From positions 1 through 28,840 of the forward strand of contig JBOHWL010000070.1 of assembly GCA_050736615.1 (NCBI GenBank): a stretch of 28,840 bases of DNA. The letters are read 5' to 3'. A program made the position numbers and the translations under genes. The DNA comes from JBOHWJ01 sp050736615. GTDB lineage: Bacteria > Desulfobacterota > Binatia > Binatales > Binataceae. Below the pieces are notes generated by a model, which ran no database searches, was not told the DNA's origin, and saw only the letters and a program-made list of their open reading frames with translations. Shown one piece after another: positions 16,101 to 22,720 of this stretch (the first letter of the stretch is position 1; each line of letters starts with the position of its first letter).

Positions 16101-16183
16101 CAATTCCATTGGTCGGCGGGATCTATCTGCTGGGCACGCGCGAGCCTCGTGACGCGCGGCCGCGCGAGGCAATGCCGGCGTAG
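13139..16183 (+). CDS. RND efflux transporter (AcrB/HAE-1-like)
   Basis: 1014 residues, typical for a proton-driven RND pump with twelve membrane helices and two large periplasmic loops. The proton-relay residues are visible: Asp393-Asp394 in GLFIDDAIVMIE (helix 4) and Lys911 in GITAKNGILLLDHAE (helix 10). The DD motif separates it from CusA-type heavy-metal pumps and points to hydrophobic or amphiphilic substrates. Helix 1 is at about 8-26, and the porter-domain start EEAAYGVIGVTRVRSTTTRG follows. The GTG start overlaps the adaptor stop by four bases. It is the third and last gene of the operon. Its physiological substrate cannot be told; solvents, antibiotics or lipids are all possible. Confidence 0.94.
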   Translation: MRRRNSALALCAVLAVTALGVILAYTIPSAVFPAIQFDRAIIMAESGDLPINQMLVQVTRPLEEAAYGVIGVTRVRSTTTRGSSEIDVMFAPGGNAITSFELLNSVMSEARASLPADTTIGSRLMTTSAFPILNISLNSKDRSLPELTEIARYDLAPSLHRISGVYRVEVVGGKYREFVVRLDPAKMLSHNLTPQDVVNGLAKANVIESAGRIEDEHRMLRTVVTTELHDARELEALPIAQVKGQPIHVRDIGTVQLGIREDYIRTASQDGPAVLIGVSRQPNGKTLAISDEAHKVLDQFRALYPDVEFSISYDQAGLVSESFKSVRDAIVLGLILSVLVVFAFTMSVISALIAAIVVPCTIAITFVVMKASGETFNMMTLGGLAAGIGLFIDDAIVMIEAIHRAHGKGVGVSEAVHDALNELTRPLIASTATVIAVFLPLAFLSGVTGVFFRALALTLGAGLAVSLILALYFTPALEIAFSRLRRPAHEAGRLYRWLQDSYLLSVRPFVRLPGLAVAGVVVALAVTVIFYKSIGTDYLPALDEGAFTLDYLTPPQSTLPETVAQLRKIQHILKTTPEVVAFSRRTGTQLGFFLTESNRGDMSVRLTNKRTRSIYQVMDAVRRRILATVPGVHIDFSQELQDLLGDLSGSPQPVVVKIFGSDQNTIEATARRIAARLDKIPGLVDVFDGLVFSGPEEQMLVNETQAERYGLTATDVRAVLLTVIQGTVATRLRVGDRLYNVRVRYPEDFHENLELLPEVLLATPTGGRVPLSQLTMLAPLGDRTELDRERLRPVVRVTARTEGVALGTAMARVQATINSMTLPAGVNIEYGGLYQQQQQAFHGLAMVLIAGIILMFLVLIWEFARLAPAIAILLGALACLAGAFVGLRLTGMTLNVSSFMGIIMVVGITAKNGILLLDHAERNVAIGGAPRQALLQAASIRIKPILMTVLATAAGFLPLALAIGAGAKEQQPLAIAVIGGLIFALLFSIPLVGGIYLLGTREPRDARPREAMPA

Positions 16184-16235
16184 CCCGCGACGAAGCAAGT
16201 GGACGTCCGGGGTTCGCAAGTTCAAGCGGAACCTG

Positions 16236-16439
16236 CTAGGCAAGCTCTGCACAAGCCCATTTGTCATTCTGAGCGGAGTCTGCCATTAGCGTAGCCATAG
16301 GTGGAGCGAGCAAACGAGTCTGCGAGGTACGTTTCAAGAAGTGAAGAATCCCGGCAAAAAGCCCACAAAGACAAAAAGATCCGGGATTCTTCGCTGCGCT
16401 CAGAATGACAGAATCACCCCTTGTGCAGAGCTTCCCTAG
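16236..16439. repeat. Palindromic intergenic repeat, copy 2 (expanded)
   Basis: Outer arms at 16236-16255 and 16420-16439 (CTAGGNAAGCTCTGCACAAG) match at 19 of 20 bases. Inside them are TGTCATTCTGA (16262-16272) with TCAGAATGACA (16400-16410), and AAGAATCCCGG (16344-16354) with CCGGGATTCTT (16381-16391), both perfect. The inner element equals copy 1 (2890-2982) plus about 55 extra bases after GAGCGGAGTCTGC, and that insert contains the 27-base motif at 16305-16331. The element fills the space between the RND gene and the glycosylase gene and could fold into a long hairpin in RNA, possibly acting as a transcript end or stability element. Confidence 0.88.
16305..16331. repeat. 27-base dispersed motif inside palindromic repeat copy 2
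   Basis: Motif AGCGAGCAAACGAGTC followed by TGCGAGGTACG. It differs from the copy at 18568-18594 at only three of 27 positions and from the one at 8759-8785 at more. It lies within the segment by which repeat copy 2 is longer than copy 1. Confidence 0.75.
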
Positions 16440-16449
16440 GCGCATAGCC

Positions 16450-16983
16450 GTGAGCTATTGCGAAATTGCGCCGGGCCATCCGTTCCATGGTCCGTATCAC
16501 GACCATGAATACGGTTTTCCGGCCAGCGACGAGAGCGTGCTATTCGAGCGTTTGATTCTGGAAATCAACCAGGCCGGGCTCTCATGGCTGACGATCTTGC
16601 GCAAACGCGACAATTTGCGCGCGGCCTTCGATAACTTCAATGTCGAATGCGTGGCCGCTTATGGCGCGTGTGAACGCAGGCGGTTATTGGCGGATCAGGG
16701 GATCATTCGCAACCGACTCAAGATTGAAGCCACGATCGAAAACGCCCGCCGTATCCTGGCGATGCGCCGTGAACATGGCTCCTTCGCCGCTTGGCTCGAC
16801 GCGCATCACCCGCGGAGCAAACCTGACTGGGTCAAGTTGTTCAAACATAGCTTCGCCTTCACCGGCGGTGAGATTACCGGCGAATTCCTGATCAGCACAG
16901 GCTATTTGCCGGGCGCGCACGATCGCTCCTGCCCGACGTACGCTGAAATCTCACAGCGCAAACCACCCTGGATGAAGGCGTGA
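16450..16983 (+). CDS. tag: DNA-3-methyladenine glycosylase I
   Basis: 177 residues. Tag removes 3-methyladenine from alkylated DNA as the first step of base excision repair. Visible: Cys4 and His17 with His157 and Cys161 (HDRSC), the same spacing as the zinc site of the Escherichia coli enzyme, and Glu38 in EINQAGLSWLTILRKR, the base-recognition glutamate. These residue numbers match only if translation starts at the GTG at 16450. An in-frame ATG at 16405 would place the N-terminus inside the palindromic repeat and is rejected. No strong ribosome site is seen before the GTG. It converges on the luciferase-like monooxygenase gene. Confidence 0.94.
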   Translation: MSYCEIAPGHPFHGPYHDHEYGFPASDESVLFERLILEINQAGLSWLTILRKRDNLRAAFDNFNVECVAAYGACERRRLLADQGIIRNRLKIEATIENARRILAMRREHGSFAAWLDAHHPRSKPDWVKLFKHSFAFTGGEITGEFLISTGYLPGAHDRSCPTYAEISQRKPPWMKA

Positions 16984-16988
16984 TGAGA

Positions 16989-17028
16989 AACGCCGGGATG
17001 TATCACGACCGCGACACGCCCCGGCGTT
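16989..17028. terminator. Hairpin between convergent tag and monooxygenase genes
   Basis: A perfect 9-bp inverted repeat (AACGCCGGG at 16989-16997 and CCCGGCGTT at 17020-17028) with a 22-base loop lies exactly between two converging stop codons. Neither strand has a good T run after the stem, so a bidirectional terminator is likely from position but not certain. Confidence 0.45.
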
Positions 17029-17037
17029 ATGATTGGA

Positions 17038-18417
17038 CTATTTGCCGTTTGGCACTAACTGCGGACCAAGCTCCGGATTCTCCACCTGGCCGCCGCAGGC
17101 GCGCGCCAGCAGTGGTTTTACCTCTTCGGCAAAGTACTGCATCTGGTCCTCGATCTCGCTTCCCTCGAAACCGCCAGTCTCAAACCAGGTATGAAACATG
17201 AAGTCCTCGTAACCGCAGGATTCCTTGACCTTCATGATCGCGGCGGCGACATCGGCGGGTGAGCCGAACAGCGCAATCTGTTTTTGCAAAAGCGTGTCGG
17301 CGTTGACCTTGCGGTTCAGGTCAAACATCGGCTCGTCGGCTTCCGCCAGCACTGCGGCAAACCCGAACGGCCCGTAATAATCCCATTGCAATTCGAGCGC
17401 GTTGTGAAAGCGTTCGAGTTCGCGTGCGCGGTTCTGGCCTGGCAGCAGCAGATGGATATAACGGGCGGTGACGATGCCGCGCCGCCGCTGCGCATCCCAT
17501 CCGAGTTTGAAGCGGCCGCGATTGAGCCGGTCGGGCCAGCCGTTTTTCTCGGATTCCTCGTAATAAAGCTCGATGTTTTTGCGCAAGCGCGAGTTGGGCT
17601 CCACGATGAAATAGCCGTTGACTCCGCGCTGCGCCGCCCATCGGATCGAACGCTCGGTCGTGAGCGGTTCCCAGATTTGCGGATGCGGCCGCTGCAATGG
17701 CTGTGGAAACACCTGCAATTCGCGCAGCACCGTCGTATTTTGCGTCACCGGATTGGGACCGCCGTATGGGTCGGGGCCACCGATCTTGAGCACTTCGTCG
17801 AGCTTGCGGCCGGCTTTGCCACTTTTGAAGTAGGCGATGGTCTGCTTATGGTTCCAGCGCGTGAAGACCGGCGGAATCGTGAAGAACTGGCCCTGATGGA
17901 AAAACGAGGGCTCGGTCCACGACTTGATGATGATGTCGTAGGCTTCTTGATAAAAAGCGCGATTGCGCTCCTGGTCCTGGATCGTCGAGAAAGGCCAGCC
18001 GAAAACTTCAGCCTCGCGTGGTTGATAGCCGCGGCCAATCCCAAATTCGAGGCGGCCGCCGCTGATCACGTCGAGCATCGCGGCCTGCTCAGCGATACGC
18101 ACGGGATGCCACCAGGGCAGGATGTTCGCCGCCTGGCCGAGCCGGATACGGCGGGTATGCGCAGCGATCGCGGTTTGGGCGAGCAGCGGGTTGGGGCTGA
18201 ACTCGGCGCCTTCGGGCTGGAAATGATGCTCGGTCATGAAAAAGTAGTTGAAGCCGAGACGGTCGGCGAGAATGCCTTGGCGAATCTGGTTGACCACCGT
18301 GCGCTGGCTGCTCTCATGCACTTCGCTCAGGTTGCCGTCGTTGACCACCACGCCGTCGGAAGTGACTACGGTGGGTAAATCGCTCGCGCCGTTCTGGAAT
18401 ACGCCGATTTCGATCAT
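17038..18417 (-). CDS. Luciferase-like monooxygenase (LLM class flavin-dependent oxidoreductase)
   Basis: 459 residues, longer than the common 330-380 of this TIM-barrel family because of an extra segment in the middle (about 170-260). Visible: the N-terminal strand MIEIGVFQ, the family block FFMTEHHFQPEG with its His pair, ILPWWHPVRIAEQAAMLDVISGGRLEFGIGRGY near 98-130, and a C-terminal helix-rich part. It would use reduced FMN or F420 to oxidise a small organic substrate. Cofactor type cannot be decided from sequence alone. An AGGAGG site five bases before the ATG makes the start secure. It lies downstream of the SMP-30 and CaiB genes on the same strand, but a 326-base repeat-containing gap separates them. 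Confidence 0.9.
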   Translation of the reverse strand: MIEIGVFQNGASDLPTVVTSDGVVVNDGNLSEVHESSQRTVVNQIRQGILADRLGFNYFFMTEHHFQPEGAEFSPNPLLAQTAIAAHTRRIRLGQAANILPWWHPVRIAEQAAMLDVISGGRLEFGIGRGYQPREAEVFGWPFSTIQDQERNRAFYQEAYDIIIKSWTEPSFFHQGQFFTIPPVFTRWNHKQTIAYFKSGKAGRKLDEVLKIGGPDPYGGPNPVTQNTTVLRELQVFPQPLQRPHPQIWEPLTTERSIRWAAQRGVNGYFIVEPNSRLRKNIELYYEESEKNGWPDRLNRGRFKLGWDAQRRRGIVTARYIHLLLPGQNRARELERFHNALELQWDYYGPFGFAAVLAEADEPMFDLNRKVNADTLLQKQIALFGSPADVAAAIMKVKESCGYEDFMFHTWFETGGFEGSEIEDQMQYFAEEVKPLLARACGGQVENPELGPQLVPNGK

Positions 18418-18567
18418 GGTTGCCTCCTGGAGTGTTTTCGAGCGCGCTTTCCTTCAAGCCGCGTCGAGAAATCGCACCTGAAATCCTCTGATGGGGTTTC
18501 GCACTCCCTAATGATTTCCTTAGCAGGAGCGCCAATCAGGCGAAAGGCTAGCGGAGCGCCCGCGCGG

Positions 18568-18594
18568 AGCGCGCAAACGAGTCCGCGAGGTGCG
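18568..18594. repeat. 27-base dispersed motif, copy near SMP-30 gene
   Basis: AGCGCGCAAACGAGTC followed by CGCGAGGTGCG, then TTAAGAATC, recalling the GAAGAATC of the palindromic repeats. A partial second copy of the first 15 bases lies at 18626-18640. Both are in the 326-base gene-free stretch 18418-18743. Confidence 0.7.
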
Positions 18595-18625
18595 TTAAGA
18601 ATCAACCGCGGAGCGCTGGGCGCGG

Positions 18626-18640
18626 AGCGAGCAAACGAGT
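18626..18640. repeat. Partial copy of the 27-base motif
   Basis: AGCGAGCAAACGAGT, identical to the first 15 bases of the 16305 copy, then diverging. It lies 58 bases after the start of the 18568 copy. Confidence 0.6.
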
Positions 18641-18660
18641 TTAGCCAAGCGCAACGAGCA

Positions 18661-18694
18661 GGCGAGTCCGGTATTGCAAGGCCGTGGACTCGCC
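18661..18694. repeat. 9-bp inverted repeat downstream of the SMP-30 gene
   Basis: GGCGAGTCC (18661-18669) and GGACTCGCC (18686-18694) are perfect inverted repeats with a 16-base loop. They lie about 50 bases past the SMP-30 stop on the minus strand. No T run follows, so a terminator role is weak; it may be part of the repeat cluster. Confidence 0.4.
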
Positions 18695-18743
18695 CGCCCC
18701 ACGAAGCTGCGTCCGGAATAGCGACTGTGTGCCCTAAGAATTA

Positions 18744-19592
18744 CTAATTGAACCGCGCCTTGGGGACCGCGAGGCCGGGAATTTCGGAACGGGTCTTGAA
18801 GATCGAGCCTTTGCAATTTTTGTCGTCGGTATTGTCTGCCGTGACGATATAGAGATCCCGCAGGTCGGACCCGCCGAAAGTCAGGCTCGTCGCCATTTTG
18901 CACGGCATGTTAAGCCGCCAATCCAGCGTGCCGTTGGGCTTGAAGCGCATCACCTCGCCGCAATTGACCACCGCCACGAAGATGCCGCCTTCGACATCGA
19001 CCGCCATTCCATCGGGCCACCCCTCGGGCAGTTTGGCGAAAACGCGCCGGTCGGTGACACTGTGATCAGGTTTGACGTCGTAGGCCCACCCCGCCTTCGT
19101 GGTCGAGTCGGCATGGAACAGGTGTTTGCGGTCAGGGCTGAGGCCCATGCCGTTGGTGACCTCGATTCCTTCCCATAATTTGGTCACTTTGCCACTGGTA
19201 TCGACGCGAAACAGATTGCCTGGAATCGGCTTCTGATCGCTTAGCGCGTCGAATTCCAGCGAGCCGACATAGATGCCGCCGTTGTCGTCGGTGGTCAGAT
19301 CGTTGAGGCCCTTGAGTGGCTTCCCCTCCCATTCCGTGAAGAGATCGCTGCTTTGTCCCGTCGCTTCGTTCCAGTAGCAGAGGCTGCGTCCGCTGATGAC
19401 GATGCCGCCGCCTTCGTTAAGTGCAATTCCCCCAACCCCTTTGCGCTTGGGGACCAGTGTTTCGACTTTGCCGTCGGGACTGCGGCGATAAACCCCGCCA
19501 TTGGGAACATCGCTGAAATAAAGCCGGTTTTGATCGTCGACTCGTGGTCCTTCGAGCAGCCCGTAGCCGCTTGCCAGCATTTCGAGCGTCAT
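18744..19592 (-). CDS. SMP-30/gluconolactonase-like protein
   Basis: 282 residues forming a six-bladed beta-propeller of the SMP-30/gluconolactonase/LRE family, calcium- or zinc-dependent lactone or ester hydrolases. The metal ligands expected for the family can be placed at Glu14 (LLEGPRVDDQNRLYFSD), Asn97 (LKGLNDLTTDDNGGIYVG), Asn147 (TNGMGLSPD) and Asp194 (WPDGMAVD). No signal peptide. It lies 77 bases downstream of the CaiB-type gene on the same strand, so the two may share a transcript. Substrate unknown: sugar lactones are classical, but many soil members act on other lactones. Confidence 0.9.
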   Translation of the reverse strand: MTLEMLASGYGLLEGPRVDDQNRLYFSDVPNGGVYRRSPDGKVETLVPKRKGVGGIALNEGGGIVISGRSLCYWNEATGQSSDLFTEWEGKPLKGLNDLTTDDNGGIYVGSLEFDALSDQKPIPGNLFRVDTSGKVTKLWEGIEVTNGMGLSPDRKHLFHADSTTKAGWAYDVKPDHSVTDRRVFAKLPEGWPDGMAVDVEGGIFVAVVNCGEVMRFKPNGTLDWRLNMPCKMATSLTFGGSDLRDLYIVTADNTDDKNCKGSIFKTRSEIPGLAVPKARFN

Positions 19593-19669
19593 CGCATGAA
19601 CACCTCCATCGCGGGGTTTACCACGAATGGTCGCGCGCCCGCCACGCTAATCGAGCGAACACGATCGGC

Positions 19670-20869
19670 TCAGATTACTTCGTGATCGCGCAGCGCGGCG
19701 ATACGCGATGAATCGTAGCCCAGCAACTCGCGCAGGACGGCTTCGGTATGTTCACCCAGCCGTGGCGCGCGCGTGTCCGGTGCCGACGGCACCCCCGCGG
19801 TTTTAATCGGCGAGCCAGGTACGATAAGGCCATCGAATTCCGGATGACTCGCGCGCAGGATCATCTGGCGCGCGGCCAGATGAGGGTTATGGGCGACCTC
19901 TTCGACGTTGGCGATCGGTGCGCAGGGTACGTTGGCTTGTGCCAATTTCTCGAGCCATTCGCCGCGCGGCCGTTCCGCCAGATGGCGCGCGAGGATGGGC
20001 TCCAGTTGCGCGTGATTATGGGTGCGGTCGGCGTTGGTCAAAAAACGCGGATCGCGTTTGAGTTCGCTTACTCCCAGCGCGTCACAAAAGCGTTGCCAGA
20101 TCGCTTCATTGCCGCATCCCGCGACGAAATAGCCGTCAGCCGCGCGGAATTGTTGAAAGGGCGTGATCGACGGATGGCGCGAACCGAGCGGCCGCGGCAC
20201 TTTGCCCGTGACGGAATAACGCGCCAGCGCATCCTCGAGCCACGCCACCTGGCAATCGAGCATCGCGATATCCAGATGCTGTCCCATGCCGGTCTGATCG
20301 CGCGTGCGCAACGCGGCCAGAATCGCGACCACACCATAAAGCGCGGCGGTCAGGTCGCCCACCGAAACTCCGCATCGGGTCGGTTCGCCGTCCGGCTGTC
20401 CGGTAATACTCATGGTGCCGCCGAGTGCCTGCGCGACAATATCGTAAGCCGGGGCCGAAGCCATCGGGCCGCTTTGGCCGAAACCGGAAATCGAGCAGAG
20501 AATTATCTTTGCATTGGCCGCGCGCAGCCGCTCGTAGCCGAGCGCGAAACGATCCATCGTGCCGGGCGAGAAATTTTCGACGATCACATCGGATAGCGCG
20601 GCCAATGCAAGCAGCACCGCCGCGCCTTCGGGTTTGCGCAAATCGAGCGTGATACCGCGCTTGCCGCGATTGACGCTGTAGTAGTATCCGGAATCGTCGG
20701 AATTCGGCAGTTGCGGCGCATAGCCGCGCGAATCATCGCCGCGCCCGGGAACTTCGACCTTGATAACGTCCGCACCGAGGTCGGCGAGATTCATCGTGCA
20801 GAACGGTCCCGCCAATACGCGGCTTAAATCGAGCACGCGGATCCCGTTCAGCGGCTTTTGATGGATCAT
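19670..20869 (-). CDS. CaiB/BaiF-family (class III) CoA transferase
   Basis: 399 residues, the full family length. Class III transferases exchange CoA between organic acids through a glutamyl- or aspartyl-anhydride/thioester intermediate. Visible: LSRVLAGPFCTMNLADLGADVIKVEVPGRGD split across 15-45, SVNRGKRGITLDL at 65-77, NFSPGTMDRFALGYE, and the catalytic Asp172 in SVGDLTAALYG. AAGGAAAAGCG precedes the ATG. It begins 16 bases after the end of the unknown 392-residue gene, so they are in one operon. Related enzymes activate succinate, carnitine or aromatic acids for catabolism; the acid used here is not evident. The thiolase and amidohydrolase elsewhere in the window fit a catabolic lifestyle. 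Confidence 0.94.
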   Translation of the reverse strand: MIHQKPLNGIRVLDLSRVLAGPFCTMNLADLGADVIKVEVPGRGDDSRGYAPQLPNSDDSGYYYSVNRGKRGITLDLRKPEGAAVLLALAALSDVIVENFSPGTMDRFALGYERLRAANAKIILCSISGFGQSGPMASAPAYDIVAQALGGTMSITGQPDGEPTRCGVSVGDLTAALYGVVAILAALRTRDQTGMGQHLDIAMLDCQVAWLEDALARYSVTGKVPRPLGSRHPSITPFQQFRAADGYFVAGCGNEAIWQRFCDALGVSELKRDPRFLTNADRTHNHAQLEPILARHLAERPRGEWLEKLAQANVPCAPIANVEEVAHNPHLAARQMILRASHPEFDGLIVPGSPIKTAGVPSAPDTRAPRLGEHTEAVLRELLGYDSSRIAALRDHEVI

Positions 20870-20885
20870 CGCTTTTCCTTGAGGT

Positions 20886-22064
20886 TCAGCGGCGTTGACG
20901 GGCGCGCGCCTGTTGTTGCGCGCGTATCGCTTCGGCCGGGGTCATCACCAGGCGCGGCACTTCCCGTTTTTTTTCTTCTTCTTCGGCCAGCGCGGCGCCC
21001 AACTGTGCGCGCATCAGATGCTGAAAAAACGGGATATAACGTAAGTCCGCGCCGTCGCGCATCCGCAGGGCGGCCGCCGCGGACCATCCAGCCTGCCGCT
21101 TGCGCCCGCTGTGCGCGAGGTAATAGGCGGTGTCTTCAAGATGGCGACGTAAGCGAGAGGCGGTGTCCTCTACGAGTAACTCGACAATCGCGCGCTCGAC
21201 CACGCTGTTGACCCGATCCTCCTGCTGCATCCGATTCAGCACGATCACGCTCTGGCGAAGGCCTTGGACTTCATCGGCATAGGGTTTGACCGCGGCCGGG
21301 GGTAGCTGCCAGCCGGCAATTTCCGGCTCCTTCATCAGTTCGAGTGAGGGCTCGGCGTGCGCTTGCGCGCTCAGTTCGGTGTAGATCGGATGCTCCAGAT
21401 CGGTTGCCGGAGCGGCGGCGGTCATTTCGGCGCGCGTCGTGAGAAAGCCGCCAACCTCGGCGCGCCGCGCGGGCGGGGTGCGGCGATACGCGTCATTGGC
21501 GATGAAGTCGGCCAGTCGCCAATCGGCTTCGATGAACCGGACTCCCACCCGTCTTTCCAGTTCGGCGCGTTCCGCCCGTAGCTCTTTGCGCGAAATGATG
21601 GACAAGCTTGCGCCGAGCATCCCTTCGGTTTCCGACACCAGGCACGACAGGCGCTTGATTCCGCCGGGACGCGATTTCATCAACCAGACCACGCGCGTGC
21701 CGTGGCTGTCCGTTGGCGAAAGCAAGGCGCTAAGCCCCGCTTCGCCGAGTGCAACGCCGCGCGGCTGAGCGGGCGCGGTGCTCGATTCAGCCACGAAACC
21801 GCGCTGGCGCAACTTGAACAGGGCGCGCCGAACTTCGCGCCGCGTGGCGCCACTGGCCTTGGTTTCCATTTCGCCAAGTATTGCCGCCGCTTCGGTTGAC
21901 GCGATGGCGCCCAGTTCATGCGCAATCGCGGCCTCATTCCCGTCCGGCCGCCCGCGCAGTTCCTTGAGCATCTTCAGCCTGTCCTCGGGCGAGGCGGATG
22001 GATCAAAACCCATCGCGCGCAATTCATCCGCTCCGTGATGGTCTTTGCTGGTAGTCATCGGCAT
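20886..22064 (-). CDS. Unknown 392-residue soluble protein
   Basis: I do not recognise a family. The chain is soluble, with no signal peptide or membrane segment. An N-terminal helical part (about 20-90) has HEAT-like pairs such as AAIAHELGAIASTEAAAILGE and RREVRRALFKLRQRGF. The middle has mixed strand/helix (VVWLMKS, LSCLVSETEGMLGASLSIIS, then a Glu/Arg-rich helix). A later helical part contains SVVERAIVELLVEDTASRLRRHLEDTAYYLAHSG. The C-terminus is highly charged (EEEEKKRE, then RAQQQARARQRR). The coding strand has an A8 run at 20967-20974 within that acidic-basic stretch. It is the first gene of an operon with the CaiB-type transferase (16-base gap). The frame is intact and codon use matches its neighbours, so it is a real gene. 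Confidence 0.8.
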   Translation of the reverse strand: MPMTTSKDHHGADELRAMGFDPSASPEDRLKMLKELRGRPDGNEAAIAHELGAIASTEAAAILGEMETKASGATRREVRRALFKLRQRGFVAESSTAPAQPRGVALGEAGLSALLSPTDSHGTRVVWLMKSRPGGIKRLSCLVSETEGMLGASLSIISRKELRAERAELERRVGVRFIEADWRLADFIANDAYRRTPPARRAEVGGFLTTRAEMTAAAPATDLEHPIYTELSAQAHAEPSLELMKEPEIAGWQLPPAAVKPYADEVQGLRQSVIVLNRMQQEDRVNSVVERAIVELLVEDTASRLRRHLEDTAYYLAHSGRKRQAGWSAAAALRMRDGADLRYIPFFQHLMRAQLGAALAEEEEKKREVPRLVMTPAEAIRAQQQARARQRR

Positions 22065-22087
22065 ACGTTTGAGTGGCCGCCGGTTCG

Positions 22088-22150
22088 TTTCTTATGCGGC
22101 ACTTCCAAGTGTCAAGCTTGCCACGACCATGACGCAGGGGCCATAAGAAA
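22088..22150. promoter_or_regulatory. Inverted repeats in the divergent promoter region of the CYTH and unknown genes
   Basis: TTTCTTATG (22088-22096) pairs with CATAAGAAA (22142-22150), and the small palindrome CACTTCCAAGTG (22100-22111) lies within. This 114-base gap separates two divergent genes and must hold both promoters. Either palindrome could be an operator; no clear -35/-10 pair was found. Confidence 0.3.
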
Positions 22151-22178
22151 GGCCGGTTCTGGATGAAGGCGGCGGTCC

Positions 22179-22691
22179 ATGCGCAATATCGAGGCGAAAT
22201 TCAGAGTACGGAATGTGGCGCGCACATACGAGCGGGCAACCGCTATTGGCTTTCACAAAATCGACAGCTTCACGCAGCGCGATACATTTTTTGCGGCGAG
22301 AAACGGCAAGCTCAAGCTGCGCGAGCAAGCGGGTGCGGAGACCACGTTGATCCATTACCGCCGCAAGCGTCGCGATGGTCTTGACCTGAGCAACTATCAT
22401 ATCGTGACGGTCCCGGATGGAAACGGCATGCGCAATATGCTGGCCGATTCGCTCGGCGTGATCGCCGAAGTGCGCAAACATCGCACCCTGATGGTGCGCC
22501 GAAATATTCGGCTTCATTTTGATCAGGTCGAGAATCTGGGCGAATTCGGCGAACTCGAGGCGGTGCTCGAAGCAAATGCCGATATTACGGCAAACCAGCG
22601 TGAAGTGCGCGAAATCCTCGCGGCCTTTGAGATCGATGGGGAAGATCTGATCGACCAGTCGTATTTCGAGCTATTGCCTCCCGTCGCCTGA
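22179..22691 (+). CDS. CYTH-domain protein (class IV adenylate cyclase / triphosphatase-like)
   Basis: 170 residues covering one complete CYTH triphosphate-tunnel domain. Enzymes of this fold hydrolyse tripolyphosphate or thiamine triphosphate, or cyclise ATP, using a metal in a tunnel lined by charged residues. The entry motif reads RNIEAKFRV; the usual ExExK has Asn3 in place of the first Glu, a variant I believe common in one bacterial subgroup. Other charged tunnel strands are visible: GKLKLREQ, LIHYRRK, AEVRKHRTLMVRR, IRLHFDQVENLGEFGELEAVL, and a late DLIDQSYFELL. The activity cannot be told apart from sequence. It diverges from the unknown 392-residue gene. Confidence 0.88.
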   Translation: MRNIEAKFRVRNVARTYERATAIGFHKIDSFTQRDTFFAARNGKLKLREQAGAETTLIHYRRKRRDGLDLSNYHIVTVPDGNGMRNMLADSLGVIAEVRKHRTLMVRRNIRLHFDQVENLGEFGELEAVLEANADITANQREVREILAAFEIDGEDLIDQSYFELLPPVA

Positions 22692-22720
22692 GGAACACGC
22701 ACGTATGGAAGATCGGCATT

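Noticed and set aside
16405..16449. Upstream ATG as start of the 3-methyladenine glycosylase
   Set aside because: It lies inside the palindromic repeat and would shift the zinc-site numbering away from the Cys4/His17/Glu38 pattern of the family.
17284..18378. Long plus-strand open frame (364 codons) opposite the luciferase-like monooxygenase
   Set aside because: It is antisense to a gene with clear family motifs and a strong ribosome site, and its own translation shows no recognisable domain; it is a GC-bias shadow.
16305..18640. Repeated 27-base motif as a possible CRISPR array
   Set aside because: Copies are kilobases apart or irregularly spaced, diverged, with no regular spacers and no cas genes.
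19748..20596. Plus-strand frame of 282 codons over the CaiB-type gene
   Set aside because: Shadow of a gene with a visible catalytic Asp and family motifs.
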